Below are positions 35,701 to 43,900 of a stretch of DNA of 64,000 nucleotides, piece by piece (position 1 is the first letter of the stretch; each line of letters starts with the position of its first letter). The notes beneath the pieces were generated by a model, which searched no databases, was not told where the DNA came from, and saw only the letters and a program-made list of their open reading frames with translations. Source of the stretch: Clytia hemisphaerica (Eukaryota; Cnidaria; Hydrozoa; Leptothecata; Clytiidae); contig CACVBU010001185.1 of NCBI GenBank assembly GCA_902728285.1, positions 62,001-126,000 on the forward strand, given 5' to 3'. The position numbers and the translations under genes were made by a program.

Positions 35701-37324
35701 ATAATTAATGGAAAAAGCTGACATTGCAAAAAAAGATAAACAAATGAAAATGAAAACACAGGTTCATTTCTAAACAAAATGGCTGATGGAAAGGAGCCTT
35801 TATGAATGTGGCTGACGTTTGGATGTAGTTTAAAGTAGTTTTGAAAGTTTATAGAGTTTGTAAAGGAGGTTTTATGGTAAGTAATTATGTGTGTCTGCCT
35901 GGGTTTCCAAAGTTTTGAGATTCTGTCAACAAGGGTTCACTCACAGACTGTGTCATTCAAAACTGCATCAGACTTTTTTAGTTGCACCAGACTCTAAAAT
36001 TTTAGAAACTTTGTATGTTGAGGTAAGAGTGTTTTTTTCTGAAATGTTGAGTCTGGATACCCAGGCTAATTTGAAACCCAATGCCTTATCCACTGCGCCA
36101 CGGATTCATGCCGAGAGAGTGTTTCTGACGGCTATTTATATTGTACAAACTGCAGACCAGACTATATTTAGAGAAAATCACAAAAGAGTGCTTGTTTCGA
36201 GCTCCAACCCTAACCCTAACTGATAATAACCAAATTCCTAGCCAATCTGATACGTAACCACACCCAAACCACACCCATACCCAACCCTACCAGGTCGCCT
36301 GCAGGTCCTGACACTATTTCCACATGATGCCGGATCCGAAAAATAGATACATGTCTTTCGCTTTTACAAAGAAGCCTTCACAGTCAGGCACATCCTGGCA
36401 AATGAACGGTATTTTTCACTTGCGACCATTGGCAAATGAATGGGGTCGAAAACGAAAGTGACGTAATAGCGCCGAATACCCAGTTTAATTGAACCGGGTT
36501 GGAAATATTTTGCTTCATTTCAAAGAACTGCATAGATGAAATTTTTTTTCCATGGGTCAATTTTGTCTTCGAAGATTGAAGAAACTTTTAATGAAAAAAT
36601 AAAGTTCCCAGTTTTCTTCCTTTTTTCCCTTTTTCAGTTTGAAGTTCATTTTTATTCATTTTCACGCTTTTAGCCTGAGACGTCCTATCTCATTTACACT
36701 GGGTGACGAATACCCCATGCAAATGCTCACCCCGTTCATTTGCCAGGATGTGCCTGACTGCTTCACCTGGCCACACTGTGTGGGGGACAAGACTTTTACA
36801 CCCCTGCCTCTTACAGACTCTTTTCTTGTAACTTTAATGTCACTATAACAAATATCTCTAAACCTCAGTTTATCCACTTGCTTTTTTGTCGAAAATCATC
36901 TCTAAACCTCAGCTTATTTACTCGCTTTTTACGTTACTTTAAGTTAACAAACGTCTCTAAACCTAAAAGTTTATCCACCTGCTTTTTTCGTAACTTTAAC
37001 GAATATCTCTATAAACCTCAGTTTACAAGAAAGAAAAAAGGAACTGTTTGCTTACTTGTCATATTTATTGAAAAACACCACAAAGCTTGATGTAGCAATG
37101 CACTAAGATTATGTGTCTTAAACTACAATTCTTTTCAAATTTAGCTATGTTAATACACTTTTTTGGGTAATTTGCTGCATGGAAATTTTGAAACTTTTCA
37201 AACAAACATATGAAAACAAAATCAACAGAAAGCAAAGATCAGCAAAAATGAACGTGTTTGAGGTGTTTGAGCTGGATCATTGAGCATAAATAAAATACAT
37301 CTCAAATAAATACTTACTCGTCAT
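17590..37324 (-). CDS. SERF: SERF / 4F5-family protein (small EDRK-rich factor), spliced, 76 aa
   Basis: Three exons join in frame: 37324-37318, 32142-32043 and 17713-17590. The product starts MTRGNQRELARAKNAKKL, then a lysine/glutamate-rich middle (QKRKESDADKMREKQKKAEE), and ends PPEEEAKGKKKDGKKK. The N-terminal block GNQRELAR is the hallmark of the 4F5/SERF family, and the length fits. Vertebrate SERF proteins are small, highly charged, largely disordered, bind nucleic acid and promote amyloid aggregation in model systems; function here is by family only. Exon lengths of 7, 100 and 124 coding nt give exactly 77 codons with stop. Intron 2 is about 14.3 kb, very large for a 76-aa protein, and is filled with transposons plus a nested plus-strand gene or relic. 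The gene is divergent from CKS1. The first exon is the least certain part. Confidence 0.85.
17945..18420. mobile_element. CAGCTGGAAAT/GCCGTTCC motif repeat element, copy A
   Basis: The pair CAGCTGGAAAT ... GCCGTTCC recurs near 17988, 18090, 18178 and 18257, with inverted GGAACGGCT near 18352. The same motif pair is arrayed at 30655-31143. Termini are not defined. Both copies lie in the SERF introns or 3' region. Confidence 0.6.
18421..18885. other. No gene seen
   Basis: AT-rich SERF intron sequence just upstream of the nested plus-strand exon. TTTTGAAATTTTAG at 18858-18871 could be a splice acceptor for that exon. Confidence 0.4.
18886..19187 (+). CDS. Unrecognised acidic protein, first visible exon
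   Basis: ATG at 18886 opens 100 codons plus a split codon and ends at a good donor (ACAGA|GTGAGT). The N-terminal third (FKIWMQKKKELGYTQKTHSA, then FAHFLVTHL) looks like a short helical module. The rest is very acidic and Ser/Thr-rich (ESESEPETDSSNSQQSETDE), so probably disordered. The next in-frame exon is 23349 onward. I do not recognise the family. The gene is nested on the opposite strand in the SERF intron. A domesticated or decayed transposon-derived protein is possible but unsupported. The start could lie further 5' if 18871 is a splice acceptor. Confidence 0.45.
19256..20215. repeat. TAATCGAT-rich locus, split by a 608-bp element
   Basis: 19256-19402 and 20016-20215 are dense in ATCGAT, TAATCGAT and CGATTA motifs. 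If the insertion at 19403-20010 and one TCAAT are removed, the two halves join as a continuous ATCGAT-rich stretch of about 350 bp. ATCGAT is its own reverse complement, so orientation of the array is undefined. Confidence 0.75.
19403..20010 (+). mobile_element. 608-bp element with CAGTTACATCAA ends, 5-bp target duplication
   Basis: Termini CAGTTACATCAAAATACC and, inverted, CAGTTACATCAATATGCC; TCAAT on both sides (19398-19402, 20011-20015). A second copy, inverted, is at 38322-39077. No open frame of interest. A 5-bp duplication restricts candidate superfamilies, but I cannot assign one. Confidence 0.82.
20216..21287. other. No gene seen
   Basis: SERF intron DNA. 20640-20800 is more GC-rich but shows no coding exon that I can support. 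Confidence 0.4.
21288..21472 (+). mobile_element. CTGTCAACTGC-family MITE, truncated copy
   Basis: Shares GGCCACCATTTCACCGAACC, AAGTCATTTGATTTGAGTTA and CCCATGTTTCGACCAATCGT in order with the copies at 33156-33511 and 43238-43447. The left terminus is missing; the right end is degraded (GTTAGAGTAGTCGACGGG). Confidence 0.75.
21761..22270. mobile_element. MITE with about 53-bp terminal inverted repeats, 510 bp
   Basis: Left GTGAGAAGGGTAACTTGCAT and onward through GCATAGCCCTCAAATGA is matched inverted at 22200-22270. A second internal inverted pair (GACCGGTATTTACCGGTC, TGACC...AGCC) lies between. No convincing target duplication. Confidence 0.85.
22271..23348. other. No gene seen
   Basis: AT-rich DNA forming the putative intron of the acidic gene. 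Three tandem TCAATGTAACCC phrases occur near 22870-22900; nothing else can be supported. Confidence 0.4.
23349..23673 (+). pseudogene. Second exon of the acidic gene, apparently decayed
   Basis: Spliced from 19187 in frame it reads TADSEKTLTESERTLPALNL and reaches a stop (TGA, 23458-23460), giving about 137 aa in total. After a one-base shift in the TTTTT run at 23440-23444, a long acidic frame resumes (NGNERVKEIYSD, ESESSDEEKSALNVAS, TDTETESDSSSDEEESDTDQ). It is interrupted by TAG and TAA, each one substitution from a sense codon, and ends at a good donor (GG|GTATGT at 23674). Composition matches the first exon. Either the protein ends at 23460, or the gene is a recent pseudogene; the resumed frame favours decay. 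Confidence 0.4.
23674..24652. other. No gene seen
   Basis: AT-rich SERF intron DNA with no recognised repeat or exon. Confidence 0.4.
24653..26330 (+). repeat. 471-bp tandem repeat (satellite-like), about 3.6 units
   Basis: Units start TTTCATATCCTAAAAAATTT at 24653, 25061, 25532 and 26003. Units 2 and 3 are each 471 bp and nearly identical; unit 1 lacks about 63 bp in the AT-rich part; unit 4 breaks off near 26330. Each carries GACGACGCGCCCCTCGAACT and GGAGCGACGCGCTCC, a near-palindrome, making GC islands in AT-rich surroundings. No coding potential is evident. Confidence 0.93.
26331..29290. other. No gene supported
   Basis: About 3 kb of AT-rich SERF intron. A weak candidate plus-strand exon at 27665-27731 (acceptor TTTCAG, donor TATG|GTAAAT) is open in one phase but leads to a stop in the phase dictated by 23673, so it is not called. 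28560-28620 has several TATC/ATCGAT-like phrases. The remainder shows nothing. Confidence 0.4.
29291..29431 (+). repeat. 59-bp direct duplication, period 82
   Basis: CTAGATATTTTTCAATTTAT and the following 39 bases at 29291-29349 recur at 29373-29431 with essentially no change, just left of the TGTCCGGGGG element. Confidence 0.85.
29438..29710. mobile_element. Small inverted-repeat element with TGTCCGGGGG motif array
   Basis: Left TGGGCTCTCCCAGAAAAAAA then ATTGTACATG; right, inverted, TGGGTTCTTCCAGAAAAACA then TTGTACATG. Between them TTGTCCGGGGG(G) occurs about seven times at 15-30 bp intervals. No clear target duplication. Confidence 0.75.
29750..30040 (-). mobile_element. CTCTAAGGGT-family relic
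   Basis: ACCCTTAGAGAGG, TTTTGAGGCGTGAAAAAGG and CTCGCACATACCCGTC are degenerate family phrases in the opposite orientation. Ends are not recognisable. Confidence 0.5.
30241..30613 (-). mobile_element. CTCTAAGGGT-family MITE, copy 3, 373 bp, 8-bp target duplication
   Basis: Flanked by CTATCGTC at 30233-30240 and 30614-30621. The orientation is reversed relative to copies 1 and 2: ACCCTTAGAGAGACT repeats lie inside and TTTTTGCCTAAGTACCCCC is the right end. A run of about 20 G lies at the left end. Confidence 0.87.
30655..31143 (+). mobile_element. CAGCTGGAAAT/GCCGTTCC motif repeat element, copy B
   Basis: CAGCTGGAAAT followed by GAGCCGTTCC recurs near 30678, 30760, 30830, 30909 and 31055. The two middle units are almost identical over about 70 bp. 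Inverted GAACGGCT-type motifs lie near 30964 and 31132. Related to 17945-18420. Confidence 0.65.
31144..32042. other. No gene seen
   Basis: SERF intron 2, near its donor. AT-rich, nothing recognised. Confidence 0.4.
32043..32142 (-). CDS. SERF: SERF exon 2 (conserved GNQRELAR block)
   Basis: Acceptor TCATTTAG at 32143 and donor TC|GTAAGT at 32042. It supplies (R)GNQRELARAKNAKKLEKAK to QKRKE and a split serine codon. Strongest evidence for the family. Confidence 0.92.
32150..33155. other. SERF intron 1; no gene seen
   Basis: AT-rich sequence with no recognised exon or repeat. Confidence 0.4.
33156..33511. mobile_element. CTGTCAACTGC-family MITE, 356 bp, TA-flanked
   Basis: TA at 33154-33155 and 33512-33513; ends CTGTCAACTGCTCTAACTTG and, on the right, GTTAGAGCAGTTGACGG. 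About 140 bp longer than the copy at 43238-43447 because of an internal insertion (about 33284-33430). The TA duplication and CAGTTGAC-type inverted end suggest a Tc1/mariner relative. Confidence 0.8.
33520..34520. other. SERF intron 1; no gene seen
   Basis: AT-rich, no recognised exon or repeat. Confidence 0.4.
34527..34959. mobile_element. MITE built of TTTTAGCGA motifs, 433 bp, TA-flanked
   Basis: Ends CTTTAATCGTAGAAATTTTA and the exact inverted match at 34935-34959, flanked by TA on both sides. At least a dozen ATTTTAGCGA copies lie inside, mostly in one orientation, flipping near the right end. Confidence 0.85.
35285..35545 (-). mobile_element. tRNA-derived SINE
   Basis: Minus strand from 35541: GACGGTGAAATAGTTTACGG (A-box-like) and, 60 nt on, GTGGGTTCGAATCCCAC (B box with paired arms). 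A body follows, with GAAGCCACGACCGTGTGGCC near 35320. The anticodon arm does not fold well, so it is a SINE head rather than a working tRNA. Confidence 0.65.
36050..36110 (-). mobile_element. tRNA-like SINE fragment
   Basis: Minus strand GTGGCGCAGTGGATAAGGC is a clear A box. The downstream AAATTAGCCTGGGTATCCAG matches the SINE at 35285-35545, but no B box follows. Confidence 0.5.
36383..36764. repeat. Inverted repeat, arms about 27 bp, 330 bp apart
   Basis: GTCAGGCACATCCTGGCAAA then TGAACGG at 36383-36410 is matched exactly inverted at 36738-36764. A likely MITE remnant; termini not defined. Confidence 0.6.
36845..37030 (+). repeat. Tandem repeat, about 60-bp unit, 3-4 copies
   Basis: Each unit has ATCTCTAAACCTCAGTTTAT and (C/T)CACTTGCTTTTTTGT-like sequence, with starts near 36848, 36897, 36949 and 37004. 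Confidence 0.7.
37318..37324 (-). CDS. SERF: SERF exon 1, 7 coding nt (preferred candidate)
   Basis: ATGACGA followed by the near-consensus donor GTAAGTA; joined to exon 2 it gives ATG ACG A|GA, Met-Thr-Arg, exactly the family N-terminus. A rival ATGACAA|GTAAGC at 37062-37056 would give the same residues. I prefer 37324 for its better donor and its position next to the shared promoter. Confidence 0.6.
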
Positions 37325-37932
37325 CTTTGATTAAAATATAAATTACTTTTTCGAGTTCAAAGATTGACGATGATGATGATGGAATGTTGTCTTGAAAAAA
37401 AAGAAAATTTCGATTTTTATCACTGACAGCGAACCGGATGTGGTATATAAATTTTAACGACGTGTAGATAGGGTGCTTATTTCCGAAAGCCCTTGCTACA
37501 CTTTTTCGAAGACTCGGTTTGCAAAAATAGAACATAGAATAACAATTTAGATTCATTTAAGTCATTTCTCTTTTATGCATGAATATCATTGGAAAATATA
37601 CATTTCCACAGATTTCCTAGCTCCAGTTTTGTCATAAATTCACACAAAAAACCAAATATTTTTAGGATTTTTAATCGTGAAAAAATTCCCGGAAAAATGT
37701 TCCGAGAATGTTCTAAAATGACGTAATCATTCTTCGTGGCCAATCAGAAGGAAGTGCATTAGCCAATCAGAGGGCACGGCGCGTAAAGGCAAAATTTGCG
37801 CAGCAAGTCAAAATCAAAACATTCGAACTTCTCCAGCCACAACTTTTTCTGCTTTTTGGATTTCAAAAAACCAAACCTATTTTATCATTTTATTAACTTG
37901 TTTTTAACCTTTTTTACTCGCATTTTAACACA
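37325..37932. promoter_or_regulatory. Shared SERF/CKS1 upstream region with CCAAT boxes and CHR-like site
   Basis: Reading toward CKS1: TGACGTAA at 37719-37726 (CRE/ATF-like), CCAAT at 37740-37744 and 37763-37767, GGCGCG and TTTGCGC near 37778-37801 (E2F/CDE-like), and TTCGAA at 37822-37827 (CHR-like, consensus TTYGAA). Paired CCAAT boxes for NF-Y with a CHR element are the known layout of vertebrate G2/M gene promoters, including CKS genes. Here the motifs are seen, and their use is inferred. No TATA box can be chosen. Confidence 0.55.
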
Positions 37933-37994
37933 ATGACGACTTTCAAGAACATCTACTATTCAGAAAGATATTCGGACGATGAAAATGAGTACAG
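37933..37994 (+). CDS. CKS1: CKS1 exon 1
   Basis: Starts at ATG 37933 in good context (ACACAATGA) and ends TACAG|GTAAAG; the split arginine codon continues at 45343. Confidence 0.95.
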
Positions 37995-40900
37995 GTAAAG
38001 TAATTTCTCATTGTTTTGCCTATAGACTCTATAGTGTATAGACTATGTTTGTTTTTTCTACCCAACCCTTTTTTAGGACATTTTTAATATAAGTTTTGCT
38101 CAGAAAAGACAATGCTCCATTGGCCATCTGATCAAAAGGTTTTTAAGACTGGTAAAAACATAATGTTTTAGTTCCACTGCAGTCAGGGCTTCCTTGGTCT
38201 TTTTTAACATTAGTTCGGATTGAATAAAACAGTGTAGACCTAAAGCTCTAGAACAGCATCTAGTAACATGAAAACCAGAATATGATTCTTCAATGGGAAT
38301 CAAAACTATAAAGTGCACTTACAGTTACATCAATATGCCTTCTTACCTCTGTCTTTAAAAATATAAATATTAGTAATCACGGAAAAGGACGCGAAAAAAA
38401 AAGACATAAGTGTGAGAACAGAGTAATCAAACTCGTTAGAAAAAGTACCATTAGAAGTCATAAAAAATCAACCTGAATAAACGCAATCGAAATTCCAGAG
38501 AACTTCATTATTCCCCAAACAACATTACATTACTATGTCAAACTCCCATCACATAAATTTTACAATTCATGATATTCATGATGTAATCTTTTATACGGAA
38601 GCACACAAAATAATCCGGAACTATTGGCAAACTAGTCTTTTGTTATTTTGCCACTATTTCCGGGTTATCTCGGGTGCTTCCGTATAAAAGATTACGTTAT
38701 GAATATCATGAATTATGTCAGAGTAGACTACGCTCGTCACCGAAGAGGTTTATTTGGAAAGGGTAATTATATTTTATTGTTCGCTTCTTTTTTTAAAGAT
38801 TCGCCGGGTTGGAAAAGTATGAATTTCTTTGTACATATTTTACCTACCCCAAATATTTAGGAGGCTGAGTTTTAAACGAATCGTCAAGTTGAAACGAACG
38901 ATAAATGTATCAAGGTCTGTTTTATTTACCCCCTGGTGACTTAACAAAAGAGACTTAACTCGATGTTACAATCCAATTATTGAAAGTTTGTGTCGGCCTT
39001 TTTATAATGAGCGAGACATACATTCTCTGATTACGCAATTTTCATATTATCATTTTCGAGGCATTTTGATGTAACTGACTTTCAAACATCAATTTGTCAG
39101 ATTAACAAAATTAATAACCGCACTGTACTTACTTCGTGATACTTCGTTATTGATTATGTACTTTATGGTACTCATCCAATTCGTTGAATCCGATGATTGA
39201 CCATTACTGTTGTACTGTTAGAGTCAGCTCTCCTGAAGTTGAAATAATTAGGAAGCAGCGGTTCGTCTGGCAGTGTACTGAGGAATTGGTCAAGATGCTG
39301 TTTAAAAGTTTGTTTGGTACAGTTTGTGAGGTTTCTAAGGGATTTTGGCAGAGCATTGAAGAGCCTTGGTCCTTCTTGTGAGAGACAACCTCTCCAGATA
39401 TTTTTATGTTTGACATTTATAGCTTTCAAATTGCATTTTCTACCCAGTCTCTGATTTGTGTAAGAATGCACGCCGCCTGCCTCGTCATTGTAGTTGAAAT
39501 TGGGGGCAATGTCTTCTAGTATGCACCACATGTAAATGATTCTGTACCTGTCTCTTCTTCTTTCAAGACTGTAGATTTTCAGTTGGTTCAATTTTTCCCA
39601 ATAGTTTAAGTGGCTCAACGAGGGGATACCGTTCAGGAATGATTTTTGTAGCAGCTCTAGTTCTTGAATGAGACATCTCTTTGATGGAGACCATAGTTGA
39701 GAGCAGTAGTCAAGGTGTGGAATGGCAAGTGACTTCCAAAGGGTTAACATGACATCTTTGTCCCTTGTCTTGAAAGTACGAAATATCCAAGAGCTGATAG
39801 ATTTCACCTTGTTGATTTGGTTTTTGATGTGTTGATTGTAGCTCATATCTACATCTAGAGTAACTCCAAGGTCTTTGACTTGGCTTTTTGTTTCAATTTG
39901 ATCTCGAGTATCAGAATAATAAACTGAATAGGGTTTCAGCTCTTCATTTTTTCCATATTGCATATGTTCGAATTTGAGTCCATTCAGTTGCATATTATTG
40001 ATCTCTGACCATTTGTATACTGAGTTGAGATCGTTTTGGAGAAGTTGGACATCATTTTGACTGGTCAGTGCTTTCATCAGCCTGGTGTCATCCGCAAATG
40101 AAGACAGGACAGCGTTGTATATATCTTCATCAATATCCTGTATCATTACAAGAAACAGAAGGGGACCTAGCACAGAACCCTGAGGCACCCCGGATATGAT
40201 ATCTGCATTTTTGGATAGCGTTGTGTTGACAGAGACTCTCTGTGTTCTCCCTGTAAGAAATGACTTTATCCAGGATAGAAGTTTTCCACAAATGCCATTT
40301 CTTTCAAGTTTCTGTAGCAGTATCGAGTGATCAACACGGTCAAATGCTTTACTGAAATCAAGATAGATGACATCTACATTGTAGCCATTTTCAATATAGT
40401 GGATTAGACGTTCAGTGTGAGCAAGCAGTTGGCTTAAGCAGGATCTTCCTGACCTAAATCCATGTTGGTTGCTGTTGTAGAGGTTGTTTCTTTCCAGATG
40501 ATCTTGCAAATTTTTTCTTACAATCTTTTCAAAAACTTTAGTGACGTGTGATGTAAGAGCGACAGGGCGATAGTTTTCAGCCAATCCTTGATTTCCTTTT
40601 TTGAAAATAGGGGTGATGTAACTTGTTTTCAGTATCTTCGGAGTGAATCCTTTGTCAAGAATGTTCTGCCATATCAGTCTGAGTGGTTTTGCAAGCTGTG
40701 ATTTGTTTTTGAGTAGAAATATAGCTGGAAAGCCATCTGGGCCAGCAGCTGAGTTTGAAGAGAGGGTTTGTATCTCTCTAATAAAGTCGTCCTCTGTGAG
40801 GTCAAAATAATCAAGTTTCTCCGTAACTTGCGAAGGATTGAGATCAGGATTTTCATATTGTGATTTTGGTGGTGTGAATACAGATTTATATTGATCTTGA

Positions 40901-43900
40901 AGTATATTGGCCATCTGAAGGTTATTGTCTGTTAGCTTATTTGTGATGGGATCTAATAATGGTCCCACTTTAGGTTTGGTTTTAGAAAATCTTTTTGCGT
41001 AAGAGTAGAAGAATTTGGGGTTCACTTTGATTTTGGAGATTGCATCTAGCTCTTGGTTGTACCTTTCGTTGGCATAGCTGCTTTGTAATTTTAGTTCGAT
41101 ATCAATCAATCTTGACTTTGTGTTCTTGTTGAGCTGTCTTTTCTTCAGTTTCTTTCTTTTTCGCATAAGAATTCGACGATCGCGTGGAATAATTGTTTTC
41201 TTTATCGGTTTTCGTAAAGGAATGTTGCTTTTGGTGATAACATCAATGCATTTCTCAAGGAATACATTGTATTGTTCATCAGGGTTAGAATCATAAGTTT
41301 TTAAAATATTTTCCCAATCAATATCATCCAAAGTTTTATTGACGATTTCCCAGTCTATTTTGTTATTGTAAAAGTTGAATTTGCCGAAGTCATTGTTAAA
41401 AATTTTTTCTGTATCAGTAATTCTAGTTTTGTTAAAAGATAAATGTGTAACAACCTCAATGTTGTAGTGATCGGAGTATATGGTTGGTGTTGTTTGGTAG
41501 TTAAAGATCATGTCTGTATTGTTTGTTAAAAGAAAGTCTAAAATATTTCCGTTGGTGTGTGTGGATTTATTCACAATTTGAGAAAGGTTGAACTGTAGTG
41601 CGAATTCATCTAAAATTTTTAAGAGTGATCTGTCACAGTTCACTGTAGGTACACATTGTTGGTTTGAGAGTGTATGTGGAATGTTAAAATCACCGCAAAT
41701 GTAAAGATCAGGACAGCAACCATAGAGAGTTTCAATCTTTGATACTATTGATGATATAAGCTCTGCGAATTCTGGTGCATCTGATTTGTGATTTGGGTTT
41801 GTTGGCTGTCTGTATAGAATTCCAATGATAATGTTAAGATCTTCAGAGTAAAGTAGAAGTCCTTCATTTACACCATTTGAGAATTCGAGTAGGGGTTTGA
41901 ACAATGGAGAGATGTCATCCCTCAGATAGAAGGCAACACCACCACTGTATCTTCCTTGTTTGGGTTTATCACGATCACGGCAAAATTTTGCCGCAGTAAA
42001 TTTTTTGACTAATGTTAATAAAATCAAAGAAACTTTAAAAGTGCCAAATCGTTTAAGTTCTTTGTTTTCTGATCATATAGGAGACGTCTAGTACTTTGGA
42101 TGACATGTCATTAACAAACGATTTTCTGTCAAGAGCCTTGTAAACATTCCAACAATTTCCATCGAAATGATCTATCACAGCTCAGTCTACTATTTTTAGC
42201 GCGGTCCGAAGATTGAACCGAGAACACTTGCAGAACGCCCGCGCGGGTGAAAAACTTCAATCTGTCAATCATTTTCTCAAGCGAAGAGTACGCGAAGCGA
42301 TTCCAGCTTTACAATAGTGCTGCAGGTCATATCAATGGATAGTATTCAATTATCATTATCCCTTTATTTTCATTCCTAGAACTTTTGCCAAAAAAAAGGA
42401 AAAATAGAATTGAGGATTAACCAATTTGATTAAAAATAGAAAAGTTGTATTTTTTACTGCTCTATTCACATACTGAATTTGAAAGATCTTCTATGTGGCG
42501 TTTTTTTGCAAACTTCAAAAAACTTTTTGTCCCGCCTTTGCAGGACTTTGGCTTAAGTGCAGCATAGGGTACAAAGTCCAAACATGCGTTTCCCGTAATT
42601 TTTGTGTGAAGAGTTAGGTCTATACTGTAAAAACATACCTGACTGATCAACACAACCAAACATTCTGTCTTGCGTTTACTCTTTCCTTTTCGACAACTTT
42701 TGCTTTTGCTTAAGAATTTAAAATCCACAGGCAGACAGATAACAGTCCTGGCAATTGACCCCGGCACGAGGCAAATGCCGCGGTAAAAGCTGTCGTAAAT
42801 TTGATTATTCCTTGTTGCCGCGGCAAAATTTTGCCGCAGTAAATTTTTTGACTAATGTTAATAAAATCAAAGAAACTTTAAAAGTGCCAAATCGTTTAAG
42901 TTCTTTGTTTTCTGATCATATAGGAGACGTCTAGTACTTTGGATGACATAGGCTGTATAGGAGTTTCTCAAGTCAAAATTCAATAAACAAAAAAATGCCA
43001 CGGCAAAATGCTGTTTTGCCTCGGCAAATTTGATAAAGACGAGGCAAAAAAAGCTGAATTGCCAGGGCTGGATAATGAACCTCTTATAGCTTTATCTGAA
43101 TAAACCTTGTTGAAAACCTTCTGTCAGGTTTTCTTTCGTACGTTTTTTATCAACCAGTCTCCCCGATTTTCCATGGGTGTACTGTCATCGCAAAATATTT
43201 TCATGAAAATTTATGGGTTCTGACGCTATATAATCTACCGTCAACTGCTTGGACGATTGGTCGAAACATGGGACTTTTGCATATCTGGTCTGTATTTTCA
43301 CTTACTGTAAAATCGAAAGAGAAATTGTGTATTTTTAAATACGCCGTTCTTTAACTCAAATCAAATGACGTTGGAGGCTTGGTGAAATGGTGGCCGAATT
43401 GCCGTCCCATGTTTTGTCAGATAGTCCCAAGTTAGAGCAGTTGACAGTAGATAGGAAGCAAATATTAAATTTGACTCTCTTTTGCTCATATTTCAAAATT
43501 TCAGGATAAAAGAACTAATTTTTTATCGACCATTGGGTCGATAAGCTTCAGACCCTCTCCCCTCCTTTCTCTTATCGGCCAAAATTTTTCAAAATGCAAT
43601 TTTCCCAATCATGTCTGTCATTGCATTGGTCTCGCCTTCCCACCCGTCATTGTTGAATTTTTGTCTATTTGCACCAACACTGAGATTGTTCTTACTTGCA
43701 TCGATATTGTTAATCGAAAACAAAAGTTAAAAAGACTTAATGAAGTCGCAACATTTTAAAGGAAAAGGCAGCGCTGGCCAATGAAAAAAGCTTTTTTTAA
43801 AACAAATAACTTTAAGAGACTTACCTTCCCCAAACATTGAAGAAGCCTCTACTAATTAAAGTAAATGAGAGAAGATAAGATAAAAACTCAAAATCAACCA

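Noticed and set aside
36207..36222. AACCCTAACCCTAAC as a telomeric array
   Set aside because: Only two to three units; mentioned only as a companion to the longer tract.
42462..42767. 101-codon minus-strand frame
   Set aside because: No family match; overlaps the edge of the CCTGGCAATT-ended element and lies in CKS1 intron 1.
43822..43835. Minus-strand first exon ATGTTTGGGGAAG before GTAAGT
   Set aside because: A good donor but no partner exon or family match; its residues do not fit SERF.
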